Position numbers and translations under genes: made by a program. Positions 41,512 to 51,660 of a stretch of DNA of 64,000 nt are shown here, piece after piece (positions within the stretch are counted from its first letter, which is position 1; each line of letters begins with the position of its first letter). Origin of the DNA: Rhytidiadelphus loreus (Eukaryota; Streptophyta; Bryopsida; Hypnales; Hylocomiaceae); NCBI GenBank assembly GCA_947034895.1, contig OX344764.1, forward strand, positions 72,583,348 to 72,647,347, in the 5' to 3' direction. The notes beneath the pieces were generated by a model. That model was not told the DNA's origin. It did no database searches and was given only the letters and a program-made list of their open reading frames with translations.

Positions 41512-44500
41512 CTAAGTCGCAGTTGATTCAGTCACAGAATCCTCATTGGTAGACAACTCTGAAGTCTCTCTACCCTCCGATGCACTAACATCTAAGAACT
41601 CCAATACATTCAAAGCGTAATTATCTTTACGCTTTTTTGGTTTAGAGCAACCAAACTCTACAAACGCTGATGCCAACTGCTCCGCATAAACTAGTAAATT
41701 GAAAGATTTCTCTGGACTCAAGAGAAACTTTCGTTTCTTCATTGTTGATTTCGCCAACATCAACCCTTGACGGCTGCAAAAACAAATGACACATTGTTAA
41801 ATATATGAAACATGATTTTTTTTTCACTTACGTAAAATTCATATTGTCAGAAACTTACTTACTAGGTTTAGTTTTCCGAGCAAACTTGTGAACAACTATG
41901 TTCATGGCATCCGGATCTTGAAATGCTGCAACCTCCTTTGGGGGTTCCGTTGTTATTAGAGCCATAGAGTTCCTTCGCATGGGTAAAAGAATGGCATTGA
42001 AGATCTCTTTATCTTCTTCCAAAGCCAAAATGTGACGCCCCGTGCCACGACAAGCCGTAATTGATGCACCTATTACCAACAACATATCATTCATTAAATA
42101 AATCATGAATATGTGAATAATTATTCAAATACATAATCATGTAATTCCAAACTTACCAGTACTTGCCGTGCAGTCAAGAACTACATCTCCTTCAATTGTT
42201 GTCCCTTCGATGAGGAATTGTAAGAACCTTGCATCTTTCTCACGAGGCCCACGCCAAGGATCCTTGCCATTCATCACCATTGTATCCTCCGTCGTGTAGT
42301 TGATCAAGGTGTCATCCCGTCGGAGATCAACTTTTGCCTTCTTCATAGATTCACTGAGATGGAAAGCAAATTTTGATTTGCTTCCATGTCCTAGGTTTTT
42401 CACCAAGAGGGTTATCCCAAACTTCAAAGTCTACAAAAATTTAATCAAAAAATTTATTAGAAGGGAAATTCACAATAATCATTGCACAATGAAGATCTAA
42501 TACAAAAAACATCACAAAATCATACCGTGTTTGAAGGGTCAACACCCGAAGTCAAGTGCACACGGTTGATTCCCAACCACTCTTTCTTCTTCATGATTGG
42601 ATATACCTCACAGAGTCCAGCAATTACGCCTTTTGCAACACCACTCCAAGAATGGAATACCACAATGCAGCCATGGTCTTGTAAATACCTATCTGCAAAA
42701 TCGAATGCATGTTGAATTGCCTCATACTCCTTGTCGGCATTCCACTGTGGTACATGATCAACTGGAAAAGACACCCCTGGGACAGGTAAATTTTCTTGGC
42801 AATCAAAGAAAATCAGGTCCACTCCTTTTTGGCGAGTCACTTTACCACCAAATGAACGAACCTTTCCAGTCGACAACTGCAAGCAAAAAAAAAAAAAAAT
42901 TAATTGTTGCTATAAATTACATTCTGTCCATCCAAAAAAATTATTACATTTCATATTCAAAATATTGCAAAATTACCTTCTGTAAGAAATCCATGACTTC
43001 CTTGTAACATGTCTTCCCCTCTTTGTTTTCGTTCTCCAAGAAATCAATGATGGAGATGTTTAGTATTAACTCCTCCGACGTCACCTCCTCATCATCACCA
43101 ATAATAATGACCTGTGTACCTTGGGTGATCATATCTTCAGTGAGCTCCTTTAATACAGCTTTCCTTTTCACTCCACTCCGTGATCCGGATTCCATTTGAG
43201 AGCCTTGATCAACTGTCGAAGATGCTGGAACTTGATCTGTGCCTTCTACTTTCTTCTTGCCTTTGCCCTTCACCTTGCCCTCTTTCTCTGCCTCAGCCAA
43301 TTTTGCCAAACGCTCTAACTCTTTCTTCTCCTTTGCAGCCCGAATTTCAAGTTCCTTTCCTTCCTTCTTCTTGTCTGCAACAGTTCTCCTCGCAATGGCC
43401 CTCTTCTTTTGTATGTCACTCAGATCTTTAAACTCCGGAACCTCCAAGTCAATCACTCCAAGTCCATCAAGAGACTTGCGAAGCTCTGCCTCTGAAGGGT
43501 GAACAAAAGTCACCGGACAATCCAAGTACCATCCTCCTCCAGTTAGATTTGCCGTAGTGAATGTCCGCATTTGACTTGGTGTATACATACATTCGTTAGA
43601 ACTCCTATCAATCCATGAGGACAGGAATGGAGGAAGATCCTCCCGAGTGATGGCGTTTTTGGCCAAAAGCTCATGCTTGAAGTACCTGTGCAAAGAATCA
43701 TAATCATTCATAAGTCTTAAATTTAGGGTTGAAGTCTAAATAATAAAATTGAATGCAACATTGCTATGAAGGCGGATTGTCATTATAAACTAAAATAAGA
43801 ACTCTATTAATTTCACACCAATACAAAACATCAAAAACCAAAAACCACTCAAACATTAACCAACTATCTACTAAACAAAAAAAGGCATTCATTGAAAAAA
43901 AAAGACGTTCTACTGTAAGGAAATGCAAAAAAACCGTTAGACCCGATACTAGATTCTGGAGGTACTCTCAGTACCCAAAGTCGTACGTTTATTAGTTTTC
44001 TACACATAAATCATTTTAAATTTACTTCAAAAAATATTCACCCTTCAAATTCAATTATGATACACATTCAATGAATCATTTACAAATCAATTTGCCGATA
44101 CAAACTTACCGAAAAAGAACTCTTTTTACAGCCAATTCTGAACCTTCATAGGTCAAGAACGCATCGGATTTCTTGAATGCATTTGCTCCTTTCAAATTCG
44201 GACCAAAGCCTTGATCCCATATCTTTCTCCTCCAGCCTTCAATGTACTCCGGAAGTGACTCTGGCTCAAGTGGTGCTTTCATATTCAGTTGCAAGTTGTC
44301 TTTCTTTACCACGTTGTCAAAATACTCGACCGCAGCTTCTTCTATCTGAAACATCACAATATTCATATAACTTCGTACTTCATATTCACAACAAAATTAA
44401 GATGTAATTAAAATTCAAATATATTATGTATTCACCTATCAAATTTTCACTTTTAAAATAAAATTGATGAATACAAATTACAACTTACCCCCGCCCACCA

Positions 44501-46799
44501 AACACACTTGTTCAGGAAAGGGCCTAGCTTCTCTTCAGAGACAGGCTTCGGAGGAAACTTCCTAGCCTCTCGTGAAGGCAAAGATGAGTTCCACCACTTC
44601 AGAAATTTGATCTTCTGCAATGGCGATATATTGCATGTTGCAATCATCTGCAATTTCTCTAGTGTCATCTCGGAGACCTCGTTTGTGGTCCAATGCTTTT
44701 CAACCTGCACAATTCATAGTATAATGTTATTACAAAAAATGAAATGCAGAGAAATAATTGTAAAAATTATTTCAAAAATGAATGAAAACAATACCTCTTC
44801 AAGAAATCCAGGTCCGTGAGCAGGGTTTGCCACTGCAAGTAACTTCCCCATTTTGGCAATCAACTTTGCAACCTTCTCTTTTGCCCCTACCCTCATGGCA
44901 TTCGCAACGCCTTCGTTACTCTTCTCTTCAAAGGGAGTAACCTCAGTATACTTCCGAGCTGCCGAGTCAGCTGCATTTGATATCTCTTGCTGCAATAGTA
45001 AAAGCGTATGTTTATAACATAACATTTGCCCCCAGAAAAGTAAAACTGAAAAATCACCAATACAAATGAATTAAGTATAAACAATTCAAAGTATTACAGT
45101 TCTCACCCGAAAAACAAATGCGGTGAAAACGTCTAGTGGCATAGAGTACCAATGCCTCCTCCCAGGCTGCGCAACACACCGTTTTCGCTCTGATGGTCTT
45201 AACATTTCCAGAAACTTATCAAGCGGTTGAAGACCATATTTTTGCACACGATACAATGTATGCACCAAATTCGTCTTCACATGCGAGTCCTCCGTGGACC
45301 TGACATTTGAGTAAACAATGTAAAACATCACACAACTCCCATATATAATTTTGAGAAAAAATTTTAAAATCACACATAAGTAAATAAAAATGAATCACAA
45401 GTTTAAAAACGTCACTCACTTGTTAATGTCATGCATCACTTGCATGACCAGTTCAATTTTGCCCTTTGTTTCAAGTATAATGCAGTCAACTGAGATGTGC
45501 CAATTCGGATTTGTAGAATAGAGCCTGGTAATGTGATTCATCCACGCCAGACGACGGTGATTGCCATCGCATACGAAGAACTTCATGTTCTTTGTAAAAT
45601 TGACCTCCGATAATGATTCTACGTAGGCATTGAAGTCGGCATTCACGTGCTTCCACCAATCGTCCCAACTGTTCACTTCATCATCTGTAAACTGAGAACT
45701 TGCTCTTGCCTCATTTGTAGTCGAGACATAAAAGACAGCTGCACCATCTCAATATCCATGAACAAACTCTTCCTCAAGCTTCTTAAGGTCTGAAGAGAGT
45801 GTTGGCCTCACCATTGGCATAGCCACAAGTCTACAAAGCGGAATTCGAAGCCGACAGTACCTCTCTGGTTTCATCTTTAAGCTTGCAATGGTTGCCACGG
45901 AGTCAACCTTTTGCAGACGTCTCAACTCATCCTCCAATAGCTCTCTTTCCTCCTCAGCATCATCGACGTCTTCCATTTCAAAATCACACTCCTCTTCACT
46001 GCCAATTTCTGGTTGGGTCACTCCTTCAATTGGTCGAGTAACAACACCTCCATCCGGTTGCGACAAAAGGAGAGAAGACTCCTCCATCTGCAAAAAAGTT
46101 TCAAAACTATCCCATCAATTCATAAAAGAATTTAGACTTAGAATATCAACCTAAACAGTTATCATCACAAAAGAATATTTAGTTATATAGAAGCACAGCT
46201 TACTGTTCCATTATTGCTTTGGGCAAACAACAATAAATATTTTATGCTATCTTTCAAATGAAATTGCAAAAATACAATAATGATTCAAGTGCAATGTATT
46301 GAATTTAAATTGAATCAATGTCTACATTGCACTCTGAGTCGGAACTCCGGTGAAGAAGCACTACGTCATGAATTCCTATATATCCACTAGTAGCACTATC
46401 ACAGATATCCACAAACATTGGACTAGAGATGGACATTGAGGATTGCGAGTCAGAACTATACTCCGTCTCTGAACTCTCGTCTGAGAAAACAGGAAGCTTT
46501 CGCTTTCGTGACTTTCGATCACTCATACAACTAGTATATTGCGCTCGTATTTTTGGGTCGGTGACACGACTATAAGCTAGCTGTTCAAATTGATCTACAG
46601 CTCGGTCACATGCATCTAGGATATCTCCAAGACTTACCACATTGATCTCTTCCTCCAGCAAAGTCTCATTGTCGAGGTTAACTTTTGTGGTTTCTGGACT
46701 CTCTGGAATGAATTGGTCCGCCAAGTTTTCTTCCTCGTCCATTGCTAAAGGGATTATGGAGGTAGAAGCAAGATCCTTCTGCACTTCTACATGTTCCAC
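41512..46799 (-). pseudogene. ParB-like / DNA N6A-N4C methyltransferase-like protein, MULE cargo gene with one in-frame stop
   Basis: Eleven exons join in frame: 46,326-46,799; 45,420-46,087; 45,107-45,299; 44,795-44,989; 44,489-44,704; 44,110-44,345; 42,977-43,685; 42,526-42,876; 42,157-42,430; 41,859-42,069; 41,512-41,773, giving about 1,262 codons. The first two are acidic and Ser-rich. Exon 2 carries a ParB/sulfiredoxin-type domain (RIPLCRLVAMPMVRP, then FFVCDGNHRRLAWMNHI, then ISVDCIIL). Exon 7 has a Lys/Glu-rich coiled coil. Exons 7-10 form a methyltransferase fold in beta-class order: VDLIFFDCQENLP at the motif IV position, then DPWRGPREKDARFLQFLIEG, VVLDCTASTGG (motif I, AdoMet site) and GRHILALEED. 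The usual DPPY is DCQE here. A TGA at 45,749-45,751 interrupts the ParB-like part. A 5' exon upstream of 46,799 is likely, and the join from exon 1 to 2 is the least certain. Confidence 0.8.
43930..43986. repeat. Small repeat element, copy 1, in an intron of the ParB-methyltransferase gene
   Basis: AACCGTTAGACCCGATA followed by GGAGGTACTCTCAGTACCC corresponds to one half of the palindrome at 47,406-47,503 read on the minus strand (CAACCGTCGGACCCGACAG, then GGTACCTCGCGGTACCC). Confidence 0.55.
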
Positions 46800-47399
46800 C
46801 TGCACAATGAAATTTGTTTCAGTTAGTTGGTATAATAAATTCTAACTTTCTCAGTGTCAGATTTTGAAGATATAATTTCATAAACATTTTCAAAATAAAA
46901 AATTCGAACCCTAGAATAATAAATACGATAAACCCTAAAAAATCTTGAATTAGAATTTTTAAAAACGCTCTAATTGATATACTATTTTCTGTATCTTATG
47001 AAGCCTATAGAATATCTTTTTTGACTTAAGGATAATCAATCTTTCATAATCTTGACGACAAAGGAATTTCTAAAGTATATATATAATAACAAATATAAAT
47101 ATCAATGACAAATAATGACTGAGGAAATGCAATTGATTTAATTAATATATAAGTTCAATTACTTCCCTTTCTAAATATATCAATAAATTGACGTTGTCAT
47201 ATTACACATTTCTTAATTATAAATATACCAAAATGCACTATCAACGAAGGTTCAAAATACCTTAAAAACAAATGTAATATATTAAACCTTCTCTTTTCTA
47301 CTGTTCAGTATAAATTACATCAAAATAATCAAATATAGAATTAGTTATTTTCATTCATTAACGGTTAAAGAAAATAAAAAACAAAAAGTTCAAATTATC

Positions 47400-48460
47400 G
47401 GTCTCCGTGACCGATTCTTGGGGTACCGCGAGGTACCCAAAAAACACTGTCGGGTCCGACGGTTGTTTTCGGGCACCTTGCGGTACCCCGAGAATCGGTC
47501 ACGCACTCACGCGTTTTAGGTTTCATCCAACAACTCGGGATCCAAGGGTCCCATCGACACAGAAGCTCACACGAATCTCTCAGAAGAGGCCAGTTCTTCT
47601 TCCCAGGCGCCGCATCACGGCATCAACGATCGGCGACGCGGATTTCGGCGAAGGGAGGTTTAGGTTTCTGCCGAACGTCCACCCGCGTCTGCTTGAAGAT
47701 TCAGCGTCTGTTTAGAGAAGGGTGGCTGAGGTTGATGAAGACTTCACGAGAAGCGGAGAAGACTGAAGGATTCTGCAAGCGCACGGTCGAGCGACGTACA
47801 AGTCGGCAGAAGATTGTCAAGATCGTCGTTGAAGCCACGACAATCAGCAAGGGGTCAACGACTGGGCGTACCCTCGCTGGGTTAGCGAGATCCGGCAAGG
47901 GGACAACGACTAGGCGCAGCGGCGAAGTTTGAAGGACGTCCTTGAAGGGCCCGAAGACCGAGCCCACCGTCACGCATGAGCCTCGGAGAAGAGCGGGCGA
48001 TAATTGAAACAGATGGTGCGGGCTGATTGAATGTCCGCAGGAAAACCCTAAACGAAATCAGGTGCGGGGAGACCTGGCAAGGAAGTGACGACCGGGCGCA
48101 GCGGCGAATGAGCAGGAGATCCGTCGAGGAAAGTGCGCGGGTGCTGCGGCGAAGGATTTGGCATATTTGGAAGGGCGAGAGGACGGGGCCCAGCGGCGAA
48201 GGAGATCCGTCGAGGGGAATGGCCAAGTGCTGCGGCGAGGGATCCGGTTCATGAAGAAAGGCGTGAGGCAGGGCCCACCGGCGAAGCATGTGGCAGATCC
48301 GGCGAGGGGAGAGGACAGGCCACAGCGTCACGTGGCGAAGGATAGAATTCAGGACTCAACGAGAAATCATCAGCTGACGTCGGCGAAGATTTGGAAAACT
48401 CAGTGAAGAAGATTCGGCGGGCTGCACACAATTTTCAGCGGATGTTTTCTTCCTCCAAAG
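47400..48460. other. GC-rich repeated block in the MULE spacer
   Basis: About 1 kb that is far more GC- and CpG-rich than everything around it. From about 47,820 to 48,350 it has imperfect direct repeats of about 75-110 bp with GAGATCCGTCGAGG, GTGCTGCGGCGA and CAGCGGCGAA. Frames up to 150 codons on both strands are of low complexity, and I do not call them genes. It could be a promoter or leader for one or both divergent genes, or host DNA taken up by the transposon, as Pack-MULEs tend to take GC-rich sequence. Confidence 0.5.
47406..47503. repeat. Palindromic element, copy 2, in the spacer between the two MULE genes
   Basis: CGTGACCGATTCTTGGGGTA at 47,406 pairs with its inverse ending at 47,503 (TACCCCGAGAATCGGTCACG). 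The arms are 33 bp with about four mismatches; the loop contains GTCGGGTCCGACGGTTG. It would form a strong hairpin in DNA or RNA. Confidence 0.85.
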
Positions 48461-48802
48461 ACAGTATGCTCCATGAACCAGATCTCTAAAATTATCTTTT
48501 TTTTTCTCATTCGATGATTAGAGCTGCACTGAGATCAATAAATCGGCCACTAACCCTGCATCACAGCGGTTGTTGGATTTCGAGAGACAAGGAAATTTCA
48601 AATTCATTATGAATACACTTAGCATGACATGTTGGCCATATCATGGGGTTGACGTCATCTAATTTCTGTGCGTTGCTTTGACTTCACAGAGTCGGCTAAG
48701 GAATGGCTCAGAGAAGATGACTGGCAGGGGTAACAAAAACTACGTGCATGTACTGGTATTGTTAAACTGTTCAAGCTGAAGACTCGATCAGAAGTCTCAA
48801 AC

Positions 48803-49010
48803 TGCGGCATCATTCAGAAGTCGAGATACTAAAGGTGCGGTTTAACGTTTCGTTTTCTCAAGCTGCGAATAATGTATTCTAAACAAGCAGCGAACAAGAA
48901 ATTCAGATGCGGCATTGTTCAGAAGTCCAGATTCTAAAGGTGCGGTTTCGTATTCTCAAGCTGCGACATCTTAATGTATTCTAAAAAAGAAGCGAACAAG
49001 AAATTAAGAT
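48803..49010. repeat. Two tandem copies of a ~105-bp unit in the MULE spacer
   Basis: GAAGTC(G/C)AGAT, CTAAAGGTGCGGTTT, TCTCAAGCTGCGA, AATGTATTCTAAA and AGCGAACAAGAAATT appear in the same order twice. The adjoining DNA from 48,460 to 48,800 shows nothing recognisable. Confidence 0.65.
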
Positions 49011-49312
49011 GAAGGCAACTGAAGAACAGAACCTAACAGAATATGATGATCAACAAACAAAAAAATCAAACGGGACCACAGTAGTATGATCAAAAAGCAT
49101 TAAAAACCATTGCAATCATATCAACTAAACCAGAATTAAAAATAAATAAACATAAAGAACACACGCGTATCTATCTTCCATGAGTCAAGAAAATCCAACA
49201 CTACTGCTATATAACTGTAGTCAGATTCCTCCTTAACGACTGTGGATCTGTGACTCTCAACAGTGCTGCACACTAGAAGCTGTAGAACAGGGAAAGCAAA
49301 ATGTAAACTAAG

Positions 49313-49618
49313 AAGAGGTCAGACAGGATCACATTCTCGAACCTCAGTATTGTCTCCGGAGATGTCTTGAGATTCCGCATCATGATCTCCCACCCCGGGT
49401 TGTATAACTTCATCACGTGCGGTGCGCCTTGTGAATCTGACCATTGTGAGGCGATTGAGCTGCAGATCACTTACAGGTTTGAGACCAAAAAAATGTTGAT
49501 GAAGGATGGGAAGATGAAGTGGCGTTATATGCATGTCGTTAACCAGGCTGCCAGGTATTTCCTTCCGCAGAATATGGCGGCTACTGCCGTTATTAGAAGC
49601 CAGCCGATACCTGAATGT
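49313..49618 (+). pseudogene. Exon-like coding fragment of unknown identity, possibly captured host sequence
   Basis: A plus-strand frame bounded by an AG at about 49,312 and a possible donor (GAATGTGAG) near 49,618 reads SDRITFSNLSIVSGDVLRFR, SHPGLYNFITCGAPCE, LQITYRFETKKML and KMKWRYMHVVNQAARYFLP. The composition and hydrophobic periodicity look like a real folded protein, unlike the surrounding DNA. There is no start codon or upstream exon I can link to it. I do not recognise the family. Confidence 0.4.
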
Positions 49619-49639
49619 GAGACAAACAGAATTGATTAG

Positions 49640-51639
49640 ATTTCGTTGAATTTCGAATATTTGGTAGCACGATGTCCCACTTAATGATTCCATTACTAAT
49701 CTCTGCTACTAGTCAGTGAAGACAGAATTGACGTCTAATTTTTTGTTTCCCTACCTTTTTGACAGTCGGGAGCTGACGAGCTGTAGCAAGATGCTTTTGA
49801 TGCCCATAGCACCAGAGCAGCAGCTGGAGATGGACCTTTTCAGGAGTAGGTCGGCAGTAACTCGGCGGCAGTAGGTGAGCAATATCTCCACTGAAGAGAT
49901 ACGTGGATCTCAAGGAATTCCACGAAGCCCAAGCCAGAAAAAGAAGTATCCAGATTCGGTGCATGCACAAGGGTGAACCATGAGGATGCCAAGCCTTTGA
50001 CTTAGTGCAATAATTGGGCCTCCTTCAAAAGTGCTTTTGAGTGAATGTCATTTTCTCATGACAAGTACATGTGGTCTACTTAGAGTAACTGCTGATTTAG
50101 TTAAAAAACATGTTATTTTTTCTTTCTTCACAGGTTTTGCGGATTTTTTTGTTGTTCTTCCTTTAAACTTTGCGACTTCCTGCTTACAGAGAAGCATCCT
50201 ACTCCATTTGTATCGCACAATTAGATTTTTCACTTGCCAATCAATTTTGATACGAATTCCAACTATACTTCTAATATTTATGATATTCCGAATAGCGTCT
50301 TTTCAGGCCCAATTCCTAGCCTTCTCTTTTCACCTCCTTAACTGCTATTCCATGGAGGTACTAAATTTGAAAATAAAATATTCTCATGAAGTACTGAGCA
50401 CAACATCATCCAAAATAAGAAAACTGTACTCCAAACCTATAAATCAAATGAAGAACTTAATGAATACTTGCTGAAGAATTTTACTTCAAGGAATTTCACG
50501 AAAATAAAGTATTCCCAAGATAACGGACTTGGTGCAATTAGTGGCTTATAGGATCATGTACAATTTGGCTGTGCCCCACAGTCCTCGTAACTGTGGCTCA
50601 AATCGAAGAGCGCTCTTTTGTCTAAATGGACTGTGAAGACCTGAAGTCTATAACATTGGCCCAAAAACCGGAAATCTAAATTACCATACGATGAGGCATG
50701 GCTTGTAAAGAATCCAAACTCTACTCCATACCATCTTAATCTATGTCAGTACCTCCTCTTCTAAATCGAAGTGCTTTCCTTAAGTTCCTTTGTGATGTTG
50801 TCACTAGTCTTGGACAAAATTGTCTTTAATTTAGTTATTTTAGATATCTTTTAGAATGGAAAATCAAGAGAAATATGCGTCCTCTGCAATTTTGATTTCC
50901 TTGAAATTAAAATTGGAGAGCTATAAAGGTCTAGGGGCACAAAGAAAAATCCAACTTTATAATAGGTTTCACTATGAATTTAAAGAACATGTTGCTTAGG
51001 GCGGCATAGAAGAGAAGGAGGTTTTCATGATGTTGACATCACTTTTTTTTATAACGGCCATGACATTCAATGTATAGCGGAGCATCTTAGAGTTGGTTGA
51101 TTACAGACTCCTCAAGAAGTAGGTACAGAGGCACCTATAAAGTCTTTTAAAGCGCCGACTGCTAAATTAACCAATGCACAAAGATAAATAAGTAGTACTC
51201 TGACACTGACTTTATAGAATGTATGCTTACTAAAAAATGCCTAAGTACTATTCAAATGCGCTGCCCATTGATTAATGAATGCACTAAACATATAAAAATT
51301 CGAAGACACTCACTTTATCTATTATTTGCTTTGACAAGAAAGTCTTGATATGAATGATTATTGCGGCGCATGTATTTGAAGCTTATGGAATTCAAATATG
51401 ACTGACAATTCAAGTTGTTTTCATTTAATGTTTTTCTAAAAGGAAATTTCTTGGGAGAGTTGCAAAGGTGGCTTCATAGATGCTCCACTAATTAATTGAT
51501 CCTAAATGAGGCCTCCCCTATTTTCATTTGAATATTATGAACACTAAAAGATGATACACATGTAACGTATGGAGAAATATTTAAAGATCATTCGTCAATC
51601 ACCTGGTAGAAGTATGCACTTCCAACATTTCCTTTCTTC
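49640..51639. other. MULE spacer upstream of the transposase
   Basis: AT-rich DNA leading to the transposase start. The only long frame (50,031-50,474, plus) is a hydrophobic AT-rich read-through without family features. Promoter elements could not be assigned. Confidence 0.4.
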
Positions 51640-51660
51640 TTGGATTTGATAGTTATTATC

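Noticed and set aside
41642..41827. Alternative frame over the last ParB-methyltransferase exon
   Set aside because: Only the other frame joins the preceding exon in phase (donor after 41,859) and continues to the stop at 41,512.
47882..48331. 149-codon minus-strand frame and opposing plus-strand frames
   Set aside because: Low-complexity translation of a GC-rich repeated block in several frames at once; no motif or codon signal favours one.
50031..50474. 147-codon hydrophobic plus-strand frame
   Set aside because: Phe/Ile/Ser-rich read-through of AT-rich DNA; no family, no splice context.
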